From Nemertoderma westbladi (taxonomy: Eukaryota > Xenacoelomorpha > Nemertodermatida > Nemertodermatidae), in NCBI GenBank assembly GCA_032718475.1, contig JAUCBJ010008475.1:1-40108 (forward strand): 40,108 bases of DNA, given 5' to 3'. This document shows, piece after piece, positions 1 through 10,015 of the stretch (its first letter is position 1; every line of letters starts with the position of its first letter). The notes under the pieces are model-generated. The model had not been told where the DNA came from. It searched no databases and saw nothing but the letters and a program-made list of their open reading frames with translations. The translations under genes and the position numbers were made by a program.

Positions 1-219
1 GGTTACGCGAAGATGAATATGTGATGGTTGGTTGATGCAACGACGCGAATCAATACTCGCGGGTGGTAACAGTTGTCGAGTAAGGTAGGCATCGCGAGGT
101 TAGGCTACGCGTAGGTGATAAGCAACGATTGGTTGAAGGCACCAATATTGATAGTGACAGATGGTCATTAAACACCACGATTTAGCACCGGAATTTGACA
201 TTTTTAATAGCCCTCTGAG
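1..219. other. Unassigned sequence left of the minisatellite
   Basis: No gene, RNA or repeat was recognised. The segment is richer in CG dinucleotides than most of the window (for example TACGCG near 113) and ends where G-rich minisatellite-like sequence begins. Confidence 0.5.
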
Positions 220-2065
220 ATGCAGCCCGTAGCCCAGGCTAGGGAGGAGTTGCGTGAGAACTATGCTTCTCCTACTACTGGTGATGGAAGTACAGGCGGA
301 TCTGTGAAGAGTGTAGAAGGCGGTATTGGAAGTTCGATCGTTCGGTCGAGGTTCGGTCGAGGGCTTGTAGGAGACGGTGTTGGAAGTAAAGGAGGAATTG
401 TGGAGGGTGTGGGAGACGGAGTTGGGAGTACAGGAGGTTGTGAAGGGTGTGGGAGAGGGTGATAGAAGTACAGGCGGATCTGTGGAGCTTGTGGGAGAAG
501 GTGTTGGAAGTACAGGAGGATCAGTGGAGGGTGTGGGAGACGGAGTGGGAAGTACAGGAGGATCTGTGGAGGGTGTGGGAGACGGAGTGGGAAGTACAGG
601 AGGATCTGTGGATGGCGTGGGAGGTGGGACCAGTGGGAGACGGTGTCGGAAGTACAGGAGGTACTGTGGAGAGTGTGGGAGACGGAGTGGGAAGTACAGG
701 AGGATCTGTGGAGGGTGTGGGAGACGGAGTGGGAAGTACAGGAGGATCTGTGGAGGGTGTGGGAGACGGAGTGGGAAGTACAGGAGGATCTGTGGAGGGT
801 GTGGGAGACGGAGTTGGGAGTACAGGAGGTTGTGAAGGGTGTGGGAGAGGGTGATAGAAGTACAGGCGGATCTGTGGAGCTTGTGGGAGAAGGTGTTGGA
901 AGTACAGGAGGATCAGTGGAGGGTGTGGGAGACGGAGTGGGAAGTACAGGAGGATCTGTGGAGGGTGTGGGAGACGGAGTGGGAAGTACAGGAGGATCTG
1001 TGGATGGCGTGGGAGGTGGGACCAGTGGGAGACGGTGTCGGAAGTACAGGAGGTACTGTGGAGAGTGTGGGAGACGGAGTGGGAAGTACAGGAGGATCTG
1101 TGGAGGGTGTGGGAGACGGAGTGGGAAGTACAGGAGGATCTGTGGAGGGTGTGGGAGACGGAGTGGGAAGTACAGGAGGATCTGTGGAGGGTGTGGGAGA
1201 CGGAGTGGGAGCTATGGGAGGATCTGTGGATGGTGTGGGAGACGGAGTGGGAAGTACAGGAGGATCTGTGGAGGGTGTGGGAGACGGAGTGGGAAGTACA
1301 GGAGGATCTGTGGAGGGTGTGGGAGACGGAGTGGGAAGTACAGGAGGATCTGTGGAGGGTGTGGGAGACGGAGTGGGAGCTATGGGAGGATCTGTGGATG
1401 GTGTGGGAGACGGAGTGGGAAGTACAGGAGGATCTGTGGAGGGTGTGGGAGACGGAGTGTGAAGTACAGGAGGATATGTGGAGGGTGTGGGAGACGGAGT
1501 GGGAAGTACAGGAGGATCTGTGGATGGCGTGGGAGGTGGGACCAGTGGGAGACGGTGTCGGAAGTACAGGAGGATCTGTGGAGGGTGTGGGAGACGGAGT
1601 GGGAAGTACAGGAGGATCTGTGGATGGCGTGGGAGGTGGGACCAGTGGGAGACGGTGTCGGAAGTACAGGAGGATCTGTGGAGGGTGTGGGAGACGGAGT
1701 GGGAAGTACAGGAGGATCTGTGGAGGGTGTGGGAGACGGAGTGGGAAGTACAGGAGGATCTGTGGAGGGTGTGGGAGACGGAGTGGGAGCTATGGGAGGA
1801 TCTGTGGATGGTGTGGGAGACGGAGTGGGAAGTACAGGAGGATCTGTGGAGGGTGTGGGAGACGGAGTGTGAAGTACAGGAGGATATGTGGAGGGTGTGG
1901 GAGACGGAGTGGGAAGTACAGGAGGATCTGTGGAGGGTGTGGGAGACAGAGTGGGAAGTACAGGAGGATCTGTGGAAGGTGTGGGAGACGGAGTGGGAAG
2001 TGCAGGAGGATCTGTGGAGGGTGTGGGAGACGGAGCGTGAAGTACAGGAAGTTATGTAGAGGGTG
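220..2065 (+). repeat. 42-bp G-rich minisatellite, block 1
   Basis: Tandem array with a 42-bp unit containing GGGAGACGGAGTGGGAAG followed by TACAGGAGGATCTGTGGAGG. Two variant units exist. One is 16 bp longer and carries GTGGGACCAGTGGGAG (near 616, 1008, 1530, 1636). One is 2 bp shorter (near 430 and 822). These make longer periods: a 392-bp block (447 and 839 start identically), a 168-bp step (1211 to 1379) and a 410-bp step (1379 to 1789; 1451 to 1861). All three frames stay open for hundreds of codons only because 42 is a multiple of 3. The +16 and -2 units shift frame without penalty, so I do not call a protein. The + strand is strongly purine-rich. Confidence 0.95.
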
Positions 2066-2524
2066 TGATTGATTGATTGATTGTTTATTGTCTACACTTC
2101 TCTGTACAGTTCAATACTTGCACAATAATTAACAGTATACATGATTGAAGCGGTAGTGCCGACCATAATATAAAGAGATTTACCAGAAAAAATTAAATAT
2201 TTAAATTCCGAACAGAAATAGCACAATAAAAGTACCTACTTACGAGTACATCTCTAATTAACTGTCAAGTCGTGCGATGCTGGGTCTAATATAATTAAAT
2301 GAATAAATATGTTATATCTAAATAATTATCAAGCCGTGTGATACTGGGTCTAGTGTATTGTAATAAAAAGTTATAGTTAAAATAAATAAATAATATATGT
2401 AAATAAATAAAGAACAGTGCTTGTTTCACAATTTATCATGTTCCACTTAATTAAATAATTATGGTCAGTAGGTTCATAAAATATATAAATGAAAATTACG
2501 TTATACTAAATATTCGAATCGCGC
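2066..2524 (-). mobile_element. AT-rich insertion splitting the minisatellite, with (TGAT)n at one edge
   Basis: About 460 bp of AT-rich sequence separates two blocks of the same minisatellite, so it was probably inserted. Its left edge is TGATTGATTGATTGATTG, which on the minus strand is a short tandem (CAAT)n tail. Such tails are common at 3' ends of CR1/L2-type retrotransposons and their SINEs. An internal near-duplication carries the words TGGGTCTA (near 2281 and 2346) and GTCGTG/GCCGTG with GATGCTGG/GATACTGG. No coding motif or clear target-site duplication was found, so the class is a guess. Confidence 0.45.
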
Positions 2525-3180
2525 TGAGAGACGGAGTGGGAAGTACAGGGGGGTCTGTGGAGGGTGTGGGAGACAGAGTGGGAAGTACAGGAGGATCTGT
2601 GGAGGGTGTGGGAGACGGAGTGGGAAGTACAGGAGGATCTGTGGAGGGTGTGGGAGACGGAGTGGGAAGTACATGAGGTTATGTGGAGGATTTGGGAGAC
2701 GGAGTGGGAAGTAAAGGAGGACCTGTGGAGGTGTGGGAGACTGAGTGGGAAGTACAGGAGGATCTGTGGAGGGTGTGGGAGACGGAGTGGGAAGTACATG
2801 AGGTTATGTGGAGGATTTGGGAGACGGAGTGGGAAGTAAAGGAGGACCTGTGGAGGTGTGGGAGACTGAGTGGGAAGTACAGGAAGACGACCTGTGGAGG
2901 GTGTGGGAGACGGAGTGGGAAGTACATGAGGATATGTGAAGGGCGTGGGAAGTGGGACCAGTGGGAGACAGTGTGGGCAGCACATGGGGTTCTGTGGAGG
3001 GTGTGGTAGACGGAGTGGGAAGTACATGAGGATATGTGAAGGGTGTGGGAGACGGAGTGGGAAGTAAAGGAGGACCTGTGGAGGTGTGGGAGACTGAGTG
3101 GGAAGTACAGGAGGATATGTGGACTTGTGGAGGGTGTTGGAAACTCAGTGGGAGGCATAGAAGGTTCTGTGGAGGGTAAG
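2525..3180 (+). repeat. 42-bp G-rich minisatellite, block 2 (degenerate)
   Basis: The same unit as block 1 resumes after the insertion, but is more diverged. Variants include AAGTACATGAGG, AAGTAAAGGAGG and GAGACTGAGTGGG. A roughly 125-bp longer period is visible (the word ATGTGGAGGATTTGGGAG at about 2681 and 2806). Units have non-triplet length changes, so the open frames on either strand are not taken as genes. The array fades out after 3170. Confidence 0.9.
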
Positions 3181-3899
3181 GATGCAACTGATGAACAATT
3201 TACAGGTTTTGACTAACTGCTCTGCTATAGTGATACATAGCAGTTATAAACTCGTAAACTCATCATATTTTGTGAATTTTTATATAAATCGTCACCTAAA
3301 GGTCCTAATATCTTTTTGTCGTCAAAAATTTATTTACGGCCTTTAGGTTCAAAACATTGTTAAAATGTTTTGATAAACTCTTTTTGGTTTTGTTCATAAA
3401 CTATTATATTTTATAATTTTTCCTGAAATGAGGACCATAAAGATTTATTATGATAGATTATATTTTTAAATAAGCTTTATTGGGATGTGTTACTGGGATA
3501 AGGAATGGATGCATAGCTCCCACTCGGAGACGAAATCTAGGTTAATTTAACATATCAGTGTAATTACAACGGTTACATGGTGGGACAAATTGTTACAAGC
3601 ATCCGAAATCACCATTCAAGGGCTCTGATTGCCTAATTTCGGGCGTTACATTGTGGGACAAGTGTTACAGGAATGGACTCAGTTCTTCTCAATTATTCCA
3701 ATTATTCCATTGAATTCAGCGCATTGAAAGCTTTCTAGTGATATATAATATTACATATTTTGGGCAACGTTATTTTTTAAAAAAAAATGATTTTATTTTG
3801 CCACTTTTTATGAGTTTGAGCCAGCAACACCCGATCGATTTAGTTTCCGGAGCTGATAGTGCCGATGCGCCATAGACAATTGCTGGCAGACATATAGAG
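3181..3899. other. Non-coding stretch with a diverged short duplication
   Basis: No gene found. Two similar words about 75 bp apart, GGTTACATGGTGGGACAA (near 3570) and CGTTACATTGTGGGACAA (near 3645), each followed by TTGTTACA/GTGTTACA, suggest a short diverged tandem repeat or SINE remnant. AT-rich elsewhere, with an A9 run at 3779. Confidence 0.4.
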
Positions 3900-4625
3900 T
3901 TCCAGATCGTACTTACTACTCAAAGTGGGACATTGTCCAGGCCTGTATGACCTGTAGATTTCATCCTAGCAAGCTTGGCCATTGTTTTAGACTTGATAAA
4001 AGTGCTGTTATCGGATGTCCAAAGCATTGGGATCCCCAGGTAAATGATGCGATTTTCCGCGCTTATCGTCTTATTTTCGACAATAATATGATCATCTGGA
4101 AGCGGTTTATGATTTCCCACTTGGAGCACCATGTAATGTGACTTTGTTGGATTTATCTTCAGGTGGTGCTCTAGACAGTATTCCTCGCACAATTCAATCA
4201 TTGATCTAAGGTCTCCCTTCAGATTGGACATCAGGACTATATCGCATTCGTTAAAGAGTTCAGAGAGGTAAAAGTTGAACAATATTGTCGAGAATAAATA
4301 CCACCCTGTCTAACACCTTGTTGCAGTGCAATAATTTCTTGGTGTAGAATATCATCGTTTTTCAGATGACCATTTGCAGAGATATAGTAGTTCTTGAGTG
4401 ATTCGTAGGATATTTGTCTCTACTCCCGATTGGCCTAGCTTTTGAAAGAGTTTCACATAACTCACCGTATCAAATGCTGCGGTAAGATCTAAAGTTAACA
4501 TATAAATATCGGAACCCTTTTAATTGAACAAATCACTCAGGTTGTTGACCGTAGCATATGTCTGTTCAGTACTAATATTTTTCTTATAGCCCATTTGTAG
4601 GTCATTAATTTTGAGATCCAGTGAT
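3900..4625 (-). pseudogene. Non-LTR retrotransposon reverse transcriptase fragment (LINE-B, 3' half)
   Basis: Read on the minus strand, conceptual pieces in more than one frame resemble the fingers-palm part of a retrotransposon reverse transcriptase. In order these are a MGYKKNIST region, then LTLDLTAAFDTVSY (the first catalytic Asp motif, near 4490), then a degraded QQG-VRQGG-like block, then NECDIVLMS. The last stands where family members have (Y/F)ADD followed by hydrophobics. It is followed by HHLKINPTKSHYM and YLGIPM, the usual KT and YLG motifs. The ADD motif is damaged (NECD for FADD), and stops and frameshifts interrupt the reading. This is a dead copy. It appears to continue the linker fragment at 5720-6190, the two being separated by a later insertion. 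The clade is not resolved. Confidence 0.75.
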
Positions 4626-4704
4626 AAATGAAGTTCTCGAGACACAAGCAGTTCCCAGACATTCGCAATCAGCACTACAATAGATATTGGTCTATACTAC
4701 TACT

Positions 4705-5302
4705 ATTAGGATCGGCATGCTGCATTGCACTTGCATTTTTAAGAATGCTGTGCCGGCTTGTCGACAAAATTGCGCCGCCACAACTCCCTATCAGCCATGA
4801 CATTTGCTAGATCATCCGCATCTTCAAGGCCAGTGTCCTTTAAGATGCGTCTCAAGAAAGTCATGGGCTATCCACCATGCTTCTTCACTCCATGAGACTG
4901 CCACAAAGTACAAGATTATCCACTGGCTGGTCCTCACGACGAAAGCAATGTCCTGCTAAGCGGAGGCGTTTTTGTTCTAGTGTCAAGCTTGGGGGAACTG
5001 AATGAGACACCTCCAATGTTATATAGTGTCTGATTGGAGATGTGTGCATTGTACTTGACACAATGAACCCGGCGTAGCATTCTTGTGAATGTGCCATCCA
5101 GAGATTTGGTGTCCTCAGCAGTTAGAGCCCAGCATGGACTGCCATAGAGGAGTACTGTAACTACTGCTGCTCTAAATAATCGGACCTTAAGTTTCCGATT
5201 AATTCTCGGTGACTTCCAAATCCTGGAAGCCTATCTCAAGGCTGCCCATGCTTTTTCCTTACGTATTCGAAGATCCTCACCTGACTTCCGGATCCATTCC
5301 GG
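4705..5302 (-). mobile_element. 3' part of an RTE-like retrotransposon (same family as the element at 27.6-30.7 kb)
   Basis: The minus strand here matches the intact element from about 30120 to its 3' end near 30708, nearly continuously with scattered substitutions. Encoded landmarks include the SLTLEQKRLRLAGHCFRRED region, the DKPAQHS-like C-terminus, and the 3' untranslated tail with GCAGCATGCCGATCCTA. The tail ends (minus strand) in TAGTAGTAG, which may be the element's short 3' tail repeat. The reading frame is broken. This forms the normally oriented 3' part of an insertion whose upstream part is inverted next to it at 5303-5656. Confidence 0.9.
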
Positions 5303-5656
5303 ATGTTTAAAGCTTATCTATCCCATCATAGTAGACATGTACCGAACAACAAGAGTCCCACAAGAAATGAAAACAAATAAGTTGGTGCCAGTTCCCAAGA
5401 AGGGCAACCTAACACTCTATGGTTCTTTTCGGGGAATCTCATTGATCTCGATTGCTGCAAAGGTATACAATAGGATTCTATTAAATCGCATCAGGGATCC
5501 CATTGAGAGACTGCTCCGTGGAAATCAGAATGGGTTCCGTAAAGGTCGTGGGACCATGGAGCCCATTTTGGCACTTAGAAGGATAATTGAAGAATTATCA
5601 AAAAAGAAAGACAGGCATTTGGCTGTTATCTTTGTTGACTTCTTCAAGGCTTTTGA
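5303..5656 (+). mobile_element. Inverted 5' segment of the same retrotransposon insertion
   Basis: The plus strand matches 29226-29575 of the intact element (palm region of reverse transcriptase, from KLIYPIIVDMYRTTRVP through FVDFFKAF). Identity is high, with only scattered substitutions. It directly abuts the minus-oriented 3' part at about 5297-5303, where a few bases (TCCGGATG) cannot be assigned to either side. Element sequence 29576 to about 30120 is missing between the two parts. An upstream element segment flipped relative to the 3' segment, with loss at the junction, is the standard signature of twin priming during target-primed reverse transcription. Homology ends at about 5656 (CTTTTGA), after which LINE-B sequence resumes. 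Confidence 0.88.
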
Positions 5657-5719
5657 GGAATTTTACTACAGGATGATTGATCAGTTGTATTTTTGGATTC
5701 AAACACTGCATCGAGATTA

Positions 5720-6190
5720 CCCTGTGGTTCCTACGCCGAGAACTGTGTTCTGTAGTGACTGAATAATGAGGCTGTAATCTCATCCGGAATTGTATGTCTC
5801 AGTTCAGGGGCCTTGACAGTGTTCCAAAACCTTGGCCTATTAGATTTGCATGAGGCTGCAAGATCCTTAAGATGTTTGTGATAAGAAGATCGTTCGACTT
5901 GAGATAGCCCGCCCATATTCGAGACATGCCATTCTATATTCTTTGTAAAGATCACTGGTATGGTCAAGAAGTCCTCCATTTTTCTTCCAAGCTAATTGAG
6001 CATTATCAAGTCTATCCTTACTAATTCCCAGTTTGAATTTTTGCTCATTGTTAGTTCGCTGTAGTCGTTTAGATTTCCCGTAAGTTCGTTTAGATTTCCC
6101 GTAAGTTCGTTTAGATTTCCCGTAAGTTGCAGGTATGTTTTTCCTTGCAGCATTTTCCAAAGTCAAAACAACATGATTGACAACGGCATC
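5720..6190 (-). pseudogene. LINE-B linker between endonuclease and reverse transcriptase
   Basis: The minus strand encodes, across two frames, a segment typical of the region between the APE endonuclease and reverse transcriptase in non-LTR elements. It starts as ENAARKNIPATYGKSKR, continues with basic, Tyr-rich helices (YKEYRMACLEYGRAI), then SCKSNRPRFWNTVKAP and a SLFSHYRTQFS end. That last pattern (short basic helix, then K-FW--) precedes the reverse transcriptase in many LINEs. A 21-bp triplication repeats TYGKSKR. The matching reverse transcriptase lies at 3900-4625, beyond the insertion at 4705-5656. The N-terminal join to LINE-A sequence near 6190-6200 looks like an older juxtaposition that happens to stay open. 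Confidence 0.7.
6066..6128 (-). repeat. Three perfect 21-bp tandem copies inside the LINE-B linker
   Basis: The 21-bp unit beginning CGTTTAGATTTCCCG occurs three times head to tail (6066, 6087, 6108). On the minus strand it encodes TYGKSKR three times in frame. The identity of the copies in an otherwise decayed element implies a recent local expansion. Confidence 0.95.
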
Positions 6191-6199
6191 TGCATCCTT

Positions 6200-7100
6200 T
6201 GCTATATGTAAACCCAGCATTCTCTTTATGTGTGTTGTTTTAATTCGGTCTATTTCCTTTAGGTGTGAGAGCTTAAGAAAACGAACGAATATTGGAAAGG
6301 CATATAAGGCAATGGGTGCAATTTTCATGTGAAATATTCTTAGACCTGTTTCAATGGAAACGAGCTGCAAGTTTGTTATTGATGCAATAATCCTATAGCA
6401 CTTTTTCTTTTTCGATTTTATGTGTTCACTGAAGCTGAGTGAAGTTTGTACTATTACCCCCAGATATTCATACTGGTTGCAGATTGGTACGGTTTGACCC
6501 CCGTAAGTAAAATTATCAGTACTAGCTAGGTGCCCTCCTTTAATTATTGAATTATCTTTGTCTTGTCCATATTAACTTCCATATTATTGTTTATACACCA
6601 GGTGTGAGTTATGTCTAGAGCGTTTTGAATTGCCTGTTTGTCCGTTGAATAAAAAACAAGATCGTCCGCATAGAACAAGAACTTTAAGTGTGTAATTGCC
6701 TGACGTAACATACAGTAGTTTCCAAGTCAGCGATAAATATAATAAAACACGTGGGCGATAAGCAGTCTCCCTGTAGTATGCCTCGGAGCTGCAGAATTTT
6801 GTCGGTGATACAAAGCCGATCGAAAATACGAATAAAATTTGAGTTGGTAGTTAGAATGCGGTCTGGAAGCGGTCTCTCCAGTAGGACTCGGTCTCTTGTA
6901 TACTGTTGCGGTAGTTTGAAAGCTGCTAAGATAACCAACTCAAAATTTTTTTGCGGATACATAACGATTAATTTATTATACTGTACTAGTATGTGTATTA
7001 TGTCGTAGTACGGCGTCCTTTCTTCCTCTATAGACCACCACCATCTCGTCACAACAATGCCTGGAAGCGGATAGAAGGTGCGAATGAGTCGAAGGTTCAA
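6200..7100 (-). pseudogene. Second non-LTR reverse transcriptase fragment (LINE-A)
   Basis: On the minus strand, an RT palm block RGILQGDCLSPTCF (near 6780) is followed in another frame by LKFLFYADDLVFYST (YADD at 6661-6672), then MEVNMDKTKII. Next come YEYLGVIVQTSLSF and a C-terminal region with MKIAPIALYA, equivalent to the L-P-LLYG block downstream of RT domains. Order and spacing fit a non-LTR reverse transcriptase of the jockey/CR1/I type. Frameshifts and the missing upstream half make it a pseudogene. It differs from LINE-B: the two RT palms are different sequences and both are present. It is oriented like LINE-B and lies immediately upstream of its remains. Confidence 0.75.
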
Positions 7101-8275
7101 AAGTGGCCATCATGGTCACTTTTATCGGATTTTCGTCCGGGAACCTCTCGCAGCCGCCAGTTACAACAACGAGTTTCAGTGTAATAATGCGAATTTCCGT
7201 GAAAATCCACCAAAACGCAAGCTAAACAGAACGTAAATGTACCTATAAAAAGAGTTTGATATCAGAAAATGTCATAGTATAATTAGTTTTCCGATCTACA
7301 TCTATCCTAATTAGGCTTAACGCTTTGTTTTTTAAATAAAACATAAATAAGTTAAATATTTAGTAGTACTGTATTTAAGGGGTATTATGCGAGATTGATG
7401 CACAACAAACAAAGTGACACAAAGCACCGTAATGCCCTGCCTTTCTTCTTCAATTTGATATATTATATGATTAAATTTATTTTCGTCAGCTCGGGCAACA
7501 CTACTTTGAAATATAAGTATCTTACCGTACAGCAATAATAAAATCCCAAAAAGTATGACTTCTTACTGTCTCGTATCAGCTGATCGATGTATTCTAGAAT
7601 GTAGTGAGCAGGCATGGTATTACAATGGACTTGGTCTAACGCTAACGCATAACCTTACAGTAATAACCCACAACAGATACGTACGGTTTACAGTACGCAT
7701 ATTTCACATTGTGGTGTCGTTTCAGGAAAGTAACAGGTTATAATGGCAGGCTTTCCTAACCAAAAAAATAAACTAAATTTAGGAACACAGTTTACAGTAA
7801 CATTTTTACTTCTAGGCACTAATTTTTCAATATTAATTTAACATTAACCCTTTGGGAAGGCAACACAATTTGCTTATGGTACCTACAGCTGTACTTAATA
7901 ATAATAATAATAATGTTGTTTAATTCTCTAAAATCGATTAATTTAAATTAAAGTTATACATATAGATATAACTTTAGGTCAATGCAGAGATGGCACTCAG
8001 CCATGCTTATAAAAAGCACCACAAAGTGATAAGTCCTTGTACTACGTACAAACGTACAAGGTACAACGTACTTGTACAACCTTATCCTGTTATCATCTGT
8101 CATCAGTGTTTACTGGTTTACGCTTCCTCAGCATTTCAACCAACACCAACTTATACTGTTATACCAATCAGCTAGTACTGCAGCCAGGCAGTACTGCGCA
8201 GCAGTATACCTGTATACAGTATAGCTGTAGACAGCTGACCACAGCAGCACAGAGCGGTGTAAAATGTGTAAATAA
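7101..8275. other. Non-coding stretch upstream of a candidate first exon
   Basis: No gene recognised. There is a short TAA/AAT microsatellite at about 7898-7914 and a cluster of overlapping GTAC words (8040-8075). From about 8150 the sequence becomes GC-richer, with CCAAT at 8164 and many CAGCAG/GTACTG words leading to the open frame at 8276. This could be a promoter, but no firm core promoter element is visible. Confidence 0.4.
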
Positions 8276-8560
8276 ATGGCGACGACTAACTGTAATTCGA
8301 ACTCCAAACTCCCGGCAAAGATCGAGTTTCTAACAGCGGCGGGAATCGCTGGAACAAAACGGCGACTGCAATCCGGACTCGCGGATCAAATAAACTCTGG
8401 ATCTTCAGCGGGGAAGAAATCCTTTAGAGATGAAGCAATCGCAATCGGGACCAGTAGCAGGCATAGTGGCATACCGGTAGCTATAACAACACAATCAATT
8501 GCCGATGCCGGCAGTCTTCAGAGAGGTCCATGTGGCTTGGACGATGACAAGGAGAATAAG
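8276..8560 (+). CDS. Candidate alternative first coding exon (possibly Rbfox)
   Basis: An ATG directly preceded by an in-frame TAA opens 95 codons that end as DDDKENK at AAG|GTTAGT, a usable though non-consensus donor in phase 0. Reading through the donor gives only seven more codons before a stop. The 285-bp stretch is much richer in GC and codon-like than its surroundings. The predicted peptide is low in hydrophobics, rich in Ser/Gly/Ala and charged residues, and lacks a recognised domain. Phase 0 and + orientation would let it splice to the common Rbfox exon at 38081, and Rbfox genes are known for long 5' regions with several first exons. No direct link to that gene is visible. It could be an exon of another gene or a chance ORF. 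Confidence 0.4.
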
Positions 8561-9837
8561 GTTAGTAGTGCAGTAATGCAGTAGTGGAGTGGCTGAGTGT
8601 GGACTGTGGAGTGGCGTTGGTAGCAGGTAACGCGTACCGGTACCGTCTGACCGTATGCTCAGCTGTGGAGTTCCCTAATACAGTAGGCCTACTACTGCTA
8701 CTGCAGTAATAACCATTCAGAAATTATTAAAAACCATTATTGCAAAAAGCCGTCTCTGTAACCTGCTCCTTTCCCTCAATTTGTAACTGAAACGGTTACT
8801 AACACAAATCTTATTGGGCGAAGGTTGCTGCTCGCGGGCGAAGATTGCCTTGCGGGCGAAGGTTTCCGCCGGGCGAAGGCTGTACACGGGCGTAGATTGC
8901 ACCAACCCGGGGGGGGGGGGGGGGTGGGGGTGCTGGGGCGGTTGGAATACTTATCGGATTCGCGCCGTACAAGTTATAAATTTAACGCCGCGCCAGACGG
9001 AAATCCGAGCTGCGCATGCTTAAAATTTGCGCCGAGCCAAATATTCCATCTTCCTGAGATCCTGACATCACAAATTTGCAACAATATGTACCGGTAAATT
9101 AAAATAATCAAATTGGTCTCCTGGTAAATATGTTTATGTATTATATTGTATTGTATTATTCAAACATATGTATGTATTCAAACAAATGCTCGGTCTATCG
9201 TACATAATCGGCAAATTGGTAATCAGATAATAAGTTTAATAAGTATGCCCTTTAAGCTACTGTTTTTAGTTTTTATTGTTTATTTTTAGAATTAGGCTTA
9301 TTCTGTTATTGAAAGTAGTCTGAAAAGTAGTCTGGTAGTGCTGCGGCCGATATGCCGAATAAAAAAAGTTTCGGATGAGATTATCAAAGAAAAATCAATT
9401 TCAAATTATTAGACAGTTACCGGTGCGGTAGATGGATTTTGGTATTGATTTTGTGATTTTCAGATTATACAGTTATAGTCTGGTTCAAAGAAAATAAATT
9501 AATGAAAACAATTATTTTGTTACGGTATATTTCTGTATTTGTGTATGTAACTGTAACATATAACCTACTGTTTACTTCATACAGTCGCATTCGACCAAAG
9601 ACCAAAATAGTAAAGTGGGCCTACCAGAGTACCAGCCTATGCAGCTAAAGCATTTCAACAACCGGAAAAAAAACGCGAGCGAAGCGAGCTGAATTATTTT
9701 ATCTGATGGGAAACTTTGAGGTGAAATGATGCAAATCCCATCTGAATTCATATTGTTAATTGTAAATTAATTGAAAGGGGCTGGTTACATTAGCACGTTA
9801 TTCTACCCAAAACAAACTAGAAGTCGTATTCAATTGA
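8561..9837. other. Non-coding stretch with poly-G tract and repeat scraps
   Basis: Contains a scrap of the poly-G-associated repeat (8745-8790, with CCTGCTCCTTTCCCTCAATT). GGGCGAAGG-type words then recur at 8817, 8837, 8855 and 8872, followed by G16 at 8909-8924. A second short region, GCGAGCGAAGCGAGC at 9676-9690, shares the GAGCGAAGCGAG word with the repeat at 15.6 kb. No gene seen. Confidence 0.5.
8909..8930 (+). repeat. Poly-G tract (G16 then TGGGGG)
   Basis: Sixteen uninterrupted G residues, then T and five G. One of the recurring homopolymer runs in this window. Confidence 0.95.
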
Positions 9838-10015
9838 CAACAAATTGAATCGACGCAAATAACAGCTGATCACTCAAAAAAAAATAAAACTATCATATTT
9901 TATATTGACTTCATTCAGATTATCTTTTGGTTAGAAAAACGTACCACTGTAATCTGCTCCTTTCCATTAATTTATATTTCAACATTGAGACGATATATTA
10001 ATTCGCCATGATTGT
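9838..10015 (+). repeat. Repeat family P2, partial forward copy
   Basis: Shares with the copy at 14755-14985 the ordered words GACGCAAATAACAG, CTCAAAA(A)ATAAAACT, TTTTGGTTA, AATCTGCTCCTTTCC, AACATTGAG and ATATTAATTCGCCA. The poly-G end is absent. Similarity is about what is expected of old copies of one non-autonomous element. Confidence 0.8.

Noticed and set aside
643-1872. Very long open frames through the 42-bp minisatellite (up to about 409 codons)
   Set aside because: They exist in all frames because the unit length is divisible by three and lacks stop words. Units of 40 and 58 bp shift the frame without effect, and there is no domain or splice context.
3500-3680. CRISPR-like or direct-repeat array
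   Set aside because: Only two diverged words, and the genome is clearly eukaryotic.
5867-6370. A single 167-codon protein on the minus strand
   Set aside because: Its N-terminal half is the end of one LINE (after the RT) and its C-terminal half is the pre-RT linker of another. It is a chance in-frame join of two relics.
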